64,000 nucleotides of DNA from Anniella stebbinsi (GCA_029215795.1 JARDYH010000002.1:273490310-273554309); one strand, 5' to 3'. Positions 41,116-52,112 are shown, counted from the first letter of the stretch. The notes: generated by a model from the sequence alone, not told the origin. A program made the numbers and translations.

Positions 41116-43792
41116 TAGGGGTGTGCATCGGATCGGATCCGATCCACGATCCGAATCCGATCCGACCCAAAATCGGGAAAATCCGATCCGATCTGATCCG
41201 ATCCGGCCAACCTCTGATCCGATCCGATCCGATGAGGTCCGATCCGGATCGGACGCCATTTTGAATGCTTTTTCCCATAGCCAAGTATTGTTTTACAAAA
41301 ACGCCTATAACTTTTTCATTTTTAAAGATAGAAGGATGAAACATGGGCACATTGTAGACTGGTTAGGGGTAGTTATCTGTGAGAAATTTCAGAAAGATTG
41401 GCGCATGCATTTTGTGGCAATTAATTTTTTAATAAATACCCAGGAATGCCTATAACTTTGTCATTTTTAAAGTTACACACATGAAACTTTGCCACATTGT
41501 AGGTGGTACCTTGGGACCAATGTGTGTGAAATTTCAGAAACATAGGTGCTTGCCTTGTGTGGCAGTTAATTTTTTAATAAATACCCAGGAATGCCTATAA
41601 CTTTGTCATTTTTAAAGTTACACACATGAAACTTTGCCACATTGTAGGCGGTACCTTGGGACCTATGTGTGTGAAATTTCGGAAACGTAGGTGCTTGCCT
41701 TGTGTGGCAATTAATTTTAGAAAAATGGGTAGTGGTGGGGTAAATACAGTTACGCCTCCCACTTTTTTATTTTTGAAGATACAAACAGGAAACATGGGCA
41801 CATTACAGGTACCACTTGGCTTGATATGTGTGTAAAATTTCAGACAGCTGGGTCCAGGCATGTGGTGGCAAGGTATTTTTGAAACAATGAGGAAAGAAAC
41901 GCCTATAACTTTTTTATTTTAAAAGTTAGAAGTCTGAACATTGCTCACTTTGTAGATGGGTTAGGGGTAGATATGTGTCAGAAATTTCAGAATTATAGGT
42001 CCAGGCATTTGATGGCTATGGAATTTTTAAATTACATGTTTCAAAAAAATTTCTACAGAGGCCAGGTCTTCCCCTCCCGCTTCCCGCGAAGAAAAGGAAA
42101 CACTCTCTCGTCTCGATCCCTTTGATCCTTGCTAGTAGTATCCATTACAGGGCTCGTGTTTCCTTTCCTACTTTCACTTTTCAAGCAGAACGGCTGAGCC
42201 TAGCTGAGTTTTGCAGCCATGCGTGCAAGGAAGGATCACTCTGGTCTCGATCCCTTTGATCCTTGGTAGTATCCATTACAGGGCTCGTGTCTGCTTGAGT
42301 ACAAAGTGAAAGCAGACACGAGCCCTGTAATGGATACTACCAAGGATCAAAGGGATCGAGACCAGAGTGATCCTTCCTTGCACGCATGGCTGCAAAACTC
42401 AGCTAGGCTCAGCCGTTCTGCTTGAAAAGTGAAAGTAGGAAAGGAAACACGAGCCCTGTAATGGATACTACTAGCAAGGATCAAAGGGATCGAGACGAGA
42501 GAGTGTTTCCTTTTCTTCGCGGGAAGCGGGAGGGGAAGACCTGGCCTCTGTAGAAATTTTTTTGAAACATGTAATTTAAAAATTCCATAGCCATCAAATG
42601 CCTGGACCTATAATTCTGAAATTTCTGACACATATCTACCCCTAACCCATCTACAAAGTGAGCAATGTTCAGACTTCTAACTTTTAAAATAAAAAAGTTA
42701 TAGGCGTTTCTTTCCTCATTGTTTCAAAAATACCTTGCCACCACATGCCTGGACCCAGCTGTCTAAAATTTTACACACATATCAAGCCAAGTGGTACCTG
42801 TAATGTGCCCATGTTTCCTGTTTGTATCTTCAAAAATAAAAAAGTGGGAGGCGTAACTGTATTTACCCCACCACTACCCATTTTTCTAAAATTAATTGCC
42901 ACACAAGGCAAGCACCTACGTTTCCGAAATTTCACACACATAGGTCCCAAGGTACCGCCTACAATGTGGCAAAGTTTCATGTGTGTAACTTTAAAAATGA
43001 CAAAGTTATAGGCATTCCTGGGTATTTATTAAAAAATTAATTGCCACACAAGGCAAGCACCTATGTTTCTGAAATTTCACACACATTGGTCCCAAGGTAC
43101 CACCTACAATGTGGCAAAGTTTCATGTGTGTAACTTTAAAAATGACAAAGTTATAGGTGTTTCTTTCCTCATTGTTTCAAAAATTAATTGCCACACAAGG
43201 AAAGCTCCAATGTTTCTGAAATTTCACACACATATCAAGGCAAGTGGTACCTGTAATGTGCCCAAGTTTCCTGTTTGTATCTTCAAAAATAAAAAAATGG
43301 GAGGCGTAACTGTATTTACCCCACTACTACCCATTTTTCTAAAAATTAATTGCCACACAAGACAAGCACCTACGTTTCTGAAATTTCACACACATAGGTC
43401 CCAAGGTACCCCCTACAATGTGGCAAAGTTTCATGTGTGTAACTTTAAAAATGACAAAGTTATAGGCATTCCTGGGTATTTATTAAAAAATTAATTGCCA
43501 CAAAATGCATGCACCAATCTTTCTGAAATTTCTCACAGATAACTACCCCTAACCAGTCTACAATGTGCCCAAGTTTCATCCTTCTATCTTTAAAAATGAA
43601 AAAGTTATAGGCGTTTTTGTAAAACAATACTTGGCTATGGGAAAAAGCATTCAAAATGGCGTCCGATCCGGATCGGACATCCGGTCCGATCCGATCCGAC
43701 CAGCCTCCGATCCGATCCGATCCGATCCGACCCCCCAGGTCCGATTCCGATCCGCTATCCGATCCGATCCGGGGGGTCAGTGCACATCCCTA
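41116..43792. mobile_element. Giant fold-back hAT-like element, 2677 bp
   Basis: Ends TAGGGGTGTGCA and TGCACATCCCTA, flanked by a perfect 8-bp TSD ATTACCAT (41108-41115, 43793-43800), as for hAT. Almost the entire element is one palindrome centred at about 42303 with a 13-nt loop (42297-42309). The left arm is ~1187 bp and the right ~1489 bp, the difference being two extra repeat units on the right. Subtermini are GATCCG-rich, like 20674-22508. The inner ~240 bp of each arm is a nested non-repeated block (GATCCCTTTGATCC, CCATTACAGGGCTCGTGT). Mirror frames of 88 and 69 aa are identical in both arms. There is no transposase. Confidence 0.9.
41303..43612. repeat. Inverted arrays of ~145-161-bp units
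   Basis: In the left arm, units begin (GCCTATAAC or variant) at 41303, 41448, 41593, 41754 and 41901 (periods 145, 145, 161, 147). In the right arm their complements end at 42705, 42852, 43013, 43158, 43305, 43467 and 43612 (147, 161, 145, 147, 162, 145). Each unit has a CTTTTTCATTTTTAAAG-like start and a GTGAAATTTCAGAAA box. The right arm thus contains a second copy of most of a 145+161+147 higher-order block. The 143-aa frame at 43063-43494 is a translation of three units. Confidence 0.9.
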
Positions 43793-43898
43793 ATTACCAT
43801 TATATAAATTCACAAGTTACATATTTGCAGTGTTTGGTCAATTGTGTCATTTTTAATTGTGTAGCTGAAAATTCTGGCTTCCATATAATCAGCTACAA

Positions 43899-43900
<2 letters not shown>

Positions 43901-43930
<30 letters not shown>

Positions 43931-43934
43931 ATGT
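43901..43934. repeat. TATG microsatellite
   Basis: Tetranucleotide run with flanking AT units. Confidence 0.9.
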
Positions 43935-43938
43935 ATAA

Positions 43939-44064
43939 AGGGTGCAGTCCCATACAGGTTTAGACAAGAGAAAAGTCCCAGCATCCCCCAACCAGCATGG
44001 CTGACTGGGGAATGCTGGGAGTTGTAAGACATTTTCTTTTTTAACATGCAAAGCATTGCACCCT
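43939..44064. mobile_element. Palindromic MITE, 126 bp
   Basis: Ends AGGGTGCAGTCC and complement AGGGTGCAATGC; inside, AAGTCCCAGCATCCCCCA pairs with GGGGAATGCTGGGAGTT. No clear TSD. Confidence 0.6.
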
Positions 44065-44423
44065 AAGTGGCTATTCCATCTTCCATCGTAAACAATCTAA
44101 TCTTAATAAGCTTGTTTGATTTTTGTGTAGTTTTAGTGCAGTACAGTGAATGGGGAAAGAGCTTGAAATATATTAAGATCTGCATTAAGACTTCCAAATT
44201 CCAAATTATAAAGTATAACATTTCTATTTATGTTTTCAGCAAAGTAAAAGCAAGTATTATAATATGTTATAAGGGCTAGGGATAGATCATAGTTATTTCC
44301 GAGAACTGAAAGTAGTACGCAAGAGACATTTGTGGCCTATTGCATGTACTCTTCAAAGATCTGCAAACCGTGTTTCTCCAGATGTGGCACTGGGACAAAA
44401 GAAATGAGTATATATGGCATTAG
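44065..44423. other. Unassigned AT-rich DNA
   Basis: Nothing recognised. Confidence 0.4.
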
Positions 44424-45066
44424 TAGGGTGACCTGATCGCCCGAGGTTTCCCGGTCCTAACCTGGAAAACTGGGGCGATCCAGGCCAACCGGGGGGGGGG
44501 GGGCAGCGGGGGCAAACAGGGGAAACAATGCCTGCGCGGAAGAGGTGGGAGAGGGCCGATTATGGGCTCGTGCCGCCGCTGCCGCCGTTGCCGGGCTCAT
44601 GCCGCTGCCGCCGCCAATGGGCTCGTGCAGCCACTGGGCTCATGCCAGAGGCCGTGCGGAAGAGGCGGGAGAGGGTCGAATCCGGAAATGATGAAATTGG
44701 CCCTCTCCCGCCTCTTCTGTCTGGCCTCTAGCCTCCTCGGGGTTTGTTGCGATGGCGACGAGCCCCGAGGAGCCCGGATGCCTGCACGAAAGAGGTGGGG
44801 GAGGCCGATTACATAACTTCTGGAATCGGCCCTCTTCCACGCAGCCTCTGGCATGAGCCCTGCAGTGGCGGCGTCACGAGCCCGGCGTCAGCTGCACGAG
44901 GCCGTCATCGTCGTCGGCTGCACAAGCCCGGCGGCAGCAGAGGACCCAGTAGGTCCAGGCTGGGTTTTTTTTTTGGGGGGGGGGCTTGGTAGGGGGTTTG
45001 TTTTAGGTGGGGTGGGGGGGTGGGGGGTGGCACCGGGATTTTGGTTTCCAAAATCCGGTCACTCTA
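44424..45066. mobile_element. GC-rich non-autonomous hAT, 643 bp
   Basis: Ends TAGGGTGACCTGAT and complement TAGAGTGACCGGAT; TSD GGCATTAG (44416-44423) / GGCATTGG (45067-45074), 7 of 8. The ends resemble those of the 3094-3412 MITE. The interior is GC-rich with repeated GGGCTCGTGC / GGGCTCATGCC and CGGAAGAGGYGGGAGAGG modules in both orientations. Frames of 66-85 aa here are repeat translations. Confidence 0.8.
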
Positions 45067-45309
45067 GGCATTGGTAATGCTGTTTCTGTCATACAACGTT
45101 CAGTTCTCTTAAAAACAACTGTCTGACTCCAGCCTAGTTCAGCCTGTCATATAAGAACCATTGAGAGGTGATGTTTCCAGTCTTAAAGGCAGATTGGAAA
45201 ATAGACACAATCTCAAGTAATACAATTAAAACGCCTCAAAATGCTTAGTACTAGCTATATTGAGACCAAAATAAATGAAAAGACATGACAAAAGAATATG
45301 ACACATTGA

Positions 45310-45530
45310 GAGCTGGCGTTAGAATCGTGCTTAAGTTTGTGTGTTGAAAGTCAGCCATCTAACCCTCGCTTCAAATATGAAATTGGGTAGCATTAGGTAA
45401 GCCACTGTTTGCAGCCATAGAAGCCACCCTTTTAAATATGTAATATGGGAATAACAACACTGGCTTATATTTCAGGGCTGTTAATAGTACTGCTACCTGA
45501 TGTGCTTTGAATACTTGGAATATGCCAGTA
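45310..45530 (+). mobile_element. Ancient tRNA-derived SINE (MIR/Sauria-like)
   Basis: GAGAGCTGGCGTTAGAATCG head, AGGTAAGCCACTG body, then ATGGGAATAACAACACTGGC and TGTGCTTTGAATACTTGGAA in the order of a CORE-SINE. Heavily decayed. Confidence 0.45.
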
Positions 45531-45577
45531 ATTGTTTTATTTATTTATTATCCCTTGAAATACCTGCAGTGGACTAT

Positions 45578-45872
45578 GAGTGTCATCACACAGGGGAAAA
45601 TTCTGTTTGCTTAACGTTGCTCCTCCTACCGCCCATTTATCCTTCTTTACAACTTGTGCATGGCCCATTCAGTGGGCCGTTTTGATCCCCCTGCTTATCC
45701 TGCACACAGCAGGAGATAATGGCAACTTCATCTTTAAAAATAAGTCGGACTTACTGGAGTGCTTTTTTTGTCGTGCGAAGAAGGCTAGAAGGGACGGGAG
45801 GGGCTCGCGAAAATCTGTGAGTGCCCAGTAACAAGTGTGCAATAAAACGCTCGTCTGATGGAACTCTGAATC
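45578..45872. mobile_element. MITE family B, copy 1, about 295 bp
   Basis: Colinear with 63512-63826: CATCACACAGG end, GGCCCATTCAGTGGGC, CACACAGCAGGAGATA, AAGTCGGACTTACTGG, AGTGCAATAAAACGCTCGTC-like, CTGATGG end. Left GAGTGTCATCACACAGG and complemented right GAGTTCCATCAGACGAG form an imperfect TIR. The frame at 45580-45831 is not a gene. Confidence 0.65.
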
Positions 45873-46206
45873 TCAAGTATCTATGTTTGTTTAAAGCATG
45901 ATGTGCTAAATAAAGTAAGATGTCACATCTATTTTAAGCTGTTGTCTGCTGTCTTCTTCCTTCGTTATGGTGGATAAAACAATACATTCCCCAATTGTGC
46001 CCCTACATAGAGAGAGCAATGAGAATATGAGTGGCTTTCCCTCCCAGCGTAGAACCAACCCTATGTAGTCCAGACCCGGGTACAGTGGGATGGTATGCAC
46101 GGATGCTTAATTAGAATGTTGTAATCCTTTCCCATGGATGCCTGGTGGCTTCAGAAGTGAGGCAGGTACATTTAGGGCAGCAGGTACACCATGACAAATT
46201 GGAGTC
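45873..46206. other. Unassigned DNA
   Basis: Nothing recognised. Confidence 0.4.
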
Positions 46207-46209
46207 ATT

Positions 46210-46436
46210 GGCTCAATTCGGACGACACAATAAACAACTGGTGTGGGGGAAACAATCGTCAGTTGTTTTGACTATTGTGGTCATCCGAATGCTGCCATAC
46301 TCAACTCAGCGCTGATCCTCATCCACACCACAGTTGATTATTTATTACTATGTTGTGTTGGGAGTACCCCCTAGTTGAACAACTGTAAAGTTGATTATTA
46401 CCCCACCATTGACTATTGTGTCGTCCGAATTGAGCC
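46210..46436. mobile_element. PIF/Harbinger-like MITE, short form, 227 bp
   Basis: Ends GGCTCAATTCGGACGACACA and complement of TGTCGTCCGAATTGAGCC; perfect 3-bp TSD ATT (46207-46209, 46437-46439). Cleanest copy of the family and the empty-site reference for 35429-35507. Confidence 0.9.
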
Positions 46437-49249
46437 ATTATGTTACTGGTTGGGGATTTCTCCCCAAGCCCCTAATATAGAGCCACCTCTGCTTTTACTC
46501 CCCAGCAAACAATCAGGGGACAGAACATATCATCCAGCCTGGCCCATTATACCATCTTGAAATCATGTGGTGCTACAGGACATTGCTGAAAGATTCTTTA
46601 AATCTAAAATGGATGTGCATTCTGCTCGCTGTATACATCTCAAATGAGTATAATGAAAACAATATTTTTCAATATATTATTTTTAGATCGAAATACTTTT
46701 ACGGTTAGTTTAGAAATGACAAAAATGAAGAGCTTAAAAGAAAACTTCATCTTTTATTCCTTTTTATTTGTTTACTGAAGAGATTTGACATAAGGTAGAC
46801 TTAAACATCCACATTGCTTATGCTGAGAGGCTTTAAAGAGATTATTCCTTTCTGGTCAAATGATATGTTGTAAATGAACATAAGCTGCAGTACTTCTTTG
46901 TTACTGGTGAAGTAGAAAAAGCAAACAAAGAGCCCCTGGCAATGACTGATTAGAGACATGGTACATTCAAGGAGCTAGCCCTGGTTATCAGTGGGATATC
47001 AATTTGTCTTAGGGCTGGAGCACCTGCTACTAATTGCCAGCAAGAGCTCAGTGGTCACTGTAGAGTTTAGCCCGCTCAGCTTTCTGTCTGTCTCTCTCTC
47101 TGGTAGTTGTTGAGAGCAGGAAAGCTAATTGCTATTGCTTTAATGCCAGTGAATCAATGTGCTGAGCTAATAGCTGCAGATAGAGGGCACACAAATTCCT
47201 GTTTGGAGTGTATGGCTAGTTACTTGTGATGACTAAAGCAGTTGGAGCGCACAGCAGAATGTGGAAAATGTTTGTAGTGGCTTTCTGATCTAACATGAGA
47301 AGGTATTTAAAAACAACATCATTTGTTCTTATTTGGGCTATGATTGTGCTTAATGTTTATTGTACCATGACATTATTGCAGTTCTGCACTTCACCTTGTT
47401 TACCTGGATTGGAAAAAAAATGAAACCTTATGTGTGAGATGCACACCATAAACAGGCTTAGCAGAAAAAAAAAAACTTAATGCATATCCCTGCATTGGCT
47501 AAGCATGAAACTTTCAGCTATTCTGTAAGTTATTTTCCCCACTTTAAATTGAAGTTGATGTAAACTACCTGAAAAGTGGAGATTCTCTTAAAGAGCTAAG
47601 TAATGTATCTAGCATGTGAATCATTTGCTTTGAGCTTTATAGCTGGGAGCCAGCAGTAATGAAGTGGTACTAACCTTTTATTTTAGAAGATGCTGAATAG
47701 TCTCTCACACCTTTTAAGCTCTATCTTCTGCATATTAACTCCCATAATATGCCTGCTTTTGGTTGTTGTGTTTTGCTTTTTAAATTCTAGTCTCCTCACA
47801 ATTGCAGTGTAACCAGTATATGTTTGCCATTTCCTAGTGTGGTTTTGAAAAAGGTACCTTAATTATAGATTTGACAGTAATGTTGTTTTTGATCAGAAGA
47901 AAATAGTTGAGAGGGCTATTATCCAGGGGGCTGTATTTTACTTGTTTTTACTTGTTGTCTAATGAGGCACCATTTGATCCATATATTAACTTAATTGGAA
48001 AGCTGTGCAGAGAAAATATATGAGATTAGTTTATTCATTGCAGCAATAAGCACTTTACATGAATACAAAGTAGCTGAAGTAATAACTTTTCTGGACAGTT
48101 AGTGTGTGTTATTTGCAGAACGTCAGAATGCAATTTCCTAAACGTGTGCAGAGTTTTGCTGGCATCTAGCTATGGCATTAAGCATGTTATGCTTAACATA
48201 TACTCATTTATCCAACACTCCCTTGCTGTTGTTTTCTTGTTGTTTTCCTTATTTGGAGTTAAAAAGGGATATACCAACTATAATTGTGCCATCCTTAGAA
48301 AATGTTAATATGTCTCGTAAGTTTAACTTTATGATTCTCACAGACAGCTCATTGTTGGAGCTGGTAAGCTAATACAGCAGGAAGTGAAGGTGAAGTCTTG
48401 ATAATAAAAGAACAATTAATTTACAGAGTAGGTTGTATTTTAAGCATTACCATACGGTGGCTATCCTAACTGTCATAGAAAAGGTGGAAAACCCAACTTT
48501 ATATTTATATATCTATTTCATCTTCGAGTTACTCAGGTCAAATTACATTTTTCCCTTTTATGCTCGAAAGGGTTGTCTTGCGGCTGGCAAAGTGTTATTT
48601 GATGCTTCTTTCTGGTTGTGGTGTTACTACAGTTTCAGCAACATAATCCACCTGGTTTGCAGCCGTTGCCCTATGAAATGAGAGTGCAGTTTAATGAGAG
48701 TACTGCCCAGCTTAATGACGAAGCACTGCTCTCTCAGCTGATGTAATGATGTGCTTAGGCTTGAATTTTAGGCTCTGCCACTTTGTCTCACAAGTTACCC
48801 TTGACTGGTAAGTGTGCAGGCTGTAGCAAACTCTGAAATTTCCTCTCTCCTTTATAGTTATCTACTTGTCTTAAATCACTGGTTGGAATAATTGCATTGT
48901 CATCTCATGTCATCTTAGCTCAGGTGTAATAGCTTTGCCAACAGAGCAGTCACCTGTAAAAATAGCGGTGCTGAAGTTCTTAATATTCTTTGAAAAGTGC
49001 TTTTTGATACTAGATTATTGGTTTATTCATATGTGCCTCTGGTATGTTTGCTGAAAACATTAGGTAGTGTTTAGAGGGAATTAGTAGACAAAATCAAGCA
49101 ATAGGTTTGTGAACTAAACAATAAAACATGTATTATCCCATGGGATTAGCTTGATTTGTTAATTAGCAGTACCACCATTGACCCATGCACACACAATGAA
49201 GCACCAAAAGGTGAGCAGAATGTCTAATGTGAGAAGACTTATGTGTTAA
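46437..49249. other. Repeat-poor DNA, candidate conserved non-coding elements
   Basis: No transposable element recognised for about 2.8 kb, unlike the rest of the window. Dense TAAT/ATTA cores and an E-box occur at 46980-47220 (CACCTG at 47021-47026, TAATTG at 47031-47036, GCTAATTGCTATTGC at about 47124). A second such stretch is 48690-49160. This texture suits developmental enhancers but conservation is untested. ORFs near 48102-48681 show no domain. Confidence 0.3.
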
Positions 49250-49250
49250 C

Positions 49251-49281
<31 letters not shown>

Positions 49282-49282
49282 G
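49250..49282. repeat. AT/GT compound microsatellite
   Basis: AT units pass into GT units. Confidence 0.9.
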
Positions 49283-49299
49283 AGGGAGGGAAGAGCCTA

Positions 49300-49440
49300 G
49301 TCTGTTGCAGCAAAAAGTACAAAGTTTCCTGTTGAACCTTAAAGACAGTCAATTTTACTGTGTAACAAATATATCCATAGTTGAGGAAGCAGTATGTGTG
49401 GACTATTTACCTCTGGCTTAATACACCCCTGGTAGTCCAA
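49300..49440. repeat. Dispersed repeat C, copy 1
   Basis: GTTGCAGCAAAAAGTACAAA then TGAACCTTAAAGACAGTCAA: a pattern of an old vertebrate interspersed repeat also hinted at in 61985-62120. Class not assigned. Confidence 0.35.
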
Positions 49441-49612
49441 TGGTTTTTTGGTTGCCAGCTTTCCATACTATCAAAGTGCAGCTTCAAGCTATCCTAAAGT
49501 TAATTCATCCTGCTGTGCCTAAACAGGCATTTGTAATTGCAGAGGGAGGATACCCAATTAATAAACCCTACTCCAAATTATCCCCAATTAATAAATGCTA
49601 CCTCTTGGTTCT

Positions 49613-49817
49613 GTGACCAGGCATTTTAACAGCTTAAGTCGAAGTTTTAACTGACTTTGTGGCCAGGCTTAAAAAAAAAGTTTAAAATGTTTTAAGTATC
49701 AGCTATTTTATGTTTTATGGTTTAAAATTTTGTATATTGACTTTTTAATGTTTAATCTTTTAATTTTTGTAAACCGCCCAGAGAGATTCAGCTATGGGGC
49801 GGTATATAAATGTAATA

Positions 49818-49845
<28 letters not shown>
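49613..49845 (+). mobile_element. L2-like LINE 3' UTR with AAT tail
   Basis: GACCAGGCATTTTAACAGC, then TTTGTAAACCGCCCAGAGAG, ATTCAGCTATGGGGCGGTAT and ATAAATGTAATAAATAATAA with AAT repeats at 49813-49844. Same 3' end family as 19703-20144, better preserved at the terminus. Confidence 0.7.
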
Positions 49846-49848
<3 letters not shown>

Positions 49849-50103
49849 TAGGATACATTCTTAAGAACACATAACAAATAATAAACTTTAGTTAAATCTT
49901 AACACACTTAACACATGCTAACCCTCCCACCCCCGCCTGACAATCAGACAAATTCAAGCCTAGTTAGGGGGGACTTCCCCATTTTTCAATGCATATATGT
50001 TGTATTTTCAAAATCCTATGATAGTAAATTTCACTTGTTAATGTGAAATGTTTAATTATTTCATGGTTACTTTTATATCCCACTTTTCAACCAAATTTCT
50101 TCA
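49846..50103. other. Unassigned DNA
   Basis: Nothing recognised. Confidence 0.35.
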
Positions 50104-50253
50104 AACTTTAACAGTTGTAGAGAAAAGGGAATTTCAGCCAGAGTCATTTGTATGCAATTAGTTCCTGGTGAAATTCCCTCTTCATCACAACAGTCAAAGT
50201 TGCAGGCACTATACTAGAGTGACCATATACAAAAGAAGGCAGGGCTCCTGCCT
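50104..50253. mobile_element. hAT MITE fragment (3094 family), left arm plus centre
   Basis: ACTTTAACAGTTGTAGAGAA ... CACTATACTAGAGTGACC. The centre is reversed relative to 3094-3412, so this copy inserted in the opposite orientation. Right arm missing. Confidence 0.75.
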
Positions 50254-51398
50254 CTCCACTCCCTGAGAAAAAGAGATAGAATAACAGCCAGCTTCCACAC
50301 TAGGCATTTATTTTGGGATTGCCATGTTTCATTCACTCACTTTTGAGAAAGCATCCACACAACAACACCATTTCCCCTATGGTTCCTCTGTCTCTTCAAA
50401 GACAATTTGACTTCTCTTTTTAGAAGAATGCTAAGGGCATCTACACCTGTAGTGAAGTGCAGACTCCATATGAATAGATATCCTTAGCACTACGCTTCCA
50501 TCTTTTTCAAGAGGTGTGGTTTTACGTGGGCAGTGATTGGTTCAGGCAGATGAACCAATCACAGCTCAACTAACATTCACATGCAGTGGGCACCATTTTA
50601 TGGCTCCATTATTTTTTCAATTGATATTTTGATCACTGCTAAAGCACTTTTCTGGAATATTTTTAAATATTCCAGAAAATATTTTTTAAATATTCCAGTC
50701 TTAGTGAAATATCACTGAAATTAAAGTTTTATTAGTACTACAACACTATGATGTCATATTGCACTTCGTTTTTTAAATGGATGGGGATAAAAGACCACTG
50801 CCATTAAACACATTGCTAAAATAGTTATTATTAGAAACACCCCACCCTGGGGTGGGGAAGGTAATATTTCAAAATTATACTGATAGGATTGTAGCTGAAG
50901 CTTAACATGATGATGCTATATTCTTTAAACATTCAGAAGGGGAAATAAAGCCAATATTCATACAATAAATGTCACAAAGAGTCTACATAAGAACAGAACA
51001 CAAACAAATTTCCTTTCATATATGCTTATCCTTTAAAGTAGCAAAAATATTGAAAAAAGAATAATCAAAAGAATAATCTCTATAAATACGACATTAGGTC
51101 CATTAATGTTCTTATTCATTATGCGAAGGGAACATTGACTCAGTATTGAGATTTTATATTTTTTATGATAGTCACAGTGAGAATCTGTTATTCTAAATAT
51201 TGGAGAGCCATGGCAATAATGTCTATTCAGTATGGGAAAATAGAATATATGAATATGCCAGTACAGCATTTTGTAGAAGTTAATGATATTAAGCTTAAAG
51301 AAGATAGATGCACTTGTAATATATTTATTAAAAATGATTATTCTTTATTGAATATTAGTGATATATAAAGCACATTAAAATTTAGATATGACACATAT
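50254..51398. other. Unassigned AT-rich DNA with small hairpins
   Basis: GTGATTGGTTC (50533-50543) pairs with GAACCAATCAC (50552-50562), loop of 8 nt, giving CCAAT boxes on both strands. TCTGGAATATTTTTAAATAT near 50649 begins a near-perfect palindrome of 26 bp. GGGCATCTACACCTG near 50444 resembles a MITE end. Nothing coding. Confidence 0.45.
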
Positions 51399-51615
51399 GA
51401 AATTCCCTCTTCATCACTACAGTTAAAGGTTCATGCACTATACTAGAGTGACCATATACAAAAGAAGGCAGGACCCCTGCACCTTTAACTGTTGTGATGA
51501 AGAGGGAATTTCACCAGGAACTAATTGCATACAAATGACATTGGCTGAAATTCCCTTTGCTTTACAACTGTTAAAGTTACATGAGCCCTGACCTGGATTT
51601 TATCTGAACACCCTA
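51399..51615. mobile_element. hAT MITE fragment (3094 family), centre plus right arm
   Basis: Contains the reversed centre (ATACTAGAGTGACCATATAC) and the whole right arm to ATCTGAACACCCTA. Because centre sequence is present here and in 50104-50253, these are two truncated copies, not one split copy. Confidence 0.75.
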
Positions 51616-52112
51616 TAATTACAATTAAAATGAGAAAACTGTACTAAAACTGAAACAACATATTATCACAATCTCTGCTGTACTTATCCATCTGCTTCTC
51701 AAATTTGCTTTGGCAGTATCTTGTACCACAGTTTCACCACCAAGATATGATGACCAAAAGATTATTCAAGTATGCTCTTTGCTTTCTGATGCTTGTGAAG
51801 TGATCTTTTTTAATTCATGTAGAAACAAAAAGCTAATTTGGGGTCTCTCCACCACACATTTTTAAAATCCTGTTTTGTTAACATGAGATATCCTCTCTTT
51901 CCTGAGCTATTGCAGTATATTCTTGTATTCAGCTTTGTGCTAGTTTCTCATCATCATCACCAGCAAAATGATGATAGAAAGTCAGGCAAAGTTTCATTTC
52001 CCTATGGAATTTAATTTCACTAAGTAGAAGTGACGTTATATTTTTAAGTGATATCTTTCTACTATCCATTGCAGCTGTCAGGAGTTTCCATTCCTCTTCC
52101 ATTCCTCTAGAG
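51616..52112. other. Unassigned DNA
   Basis: Nothing recognised. Confidence 0.4.

Noticed and set aside
43063..43494. 143-aa ORF with a threefold internal protein repeat
   Set aside because: The protein periodicity simply reflects three ~150-bp DNA units of the fold-back element. Mirror-image frames exist in the other arm, and there is no start context or known fold.
41303..43612. CRISPR-like array of direct repeats
   Set aside because: Units are long, contiguous, without unique spacers, in inverted arrays inside a transposon in a vertebrate genome.
41116..43792. Palindrome as a pure assembly artefact (false inverted join)
   Set aside because: A perfect 8-bp TSD and matched inverted ends at the outer borders, plus unequal arm lengths, are not expected from a simple fold-back assembly error. 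Read-level proof is still outside what I can see.
50104..51615. One hAT MITE split by a 1.1-kb insertion
   Set aside because: Centre sequence is present in both pieces, so they are two truncated copies.
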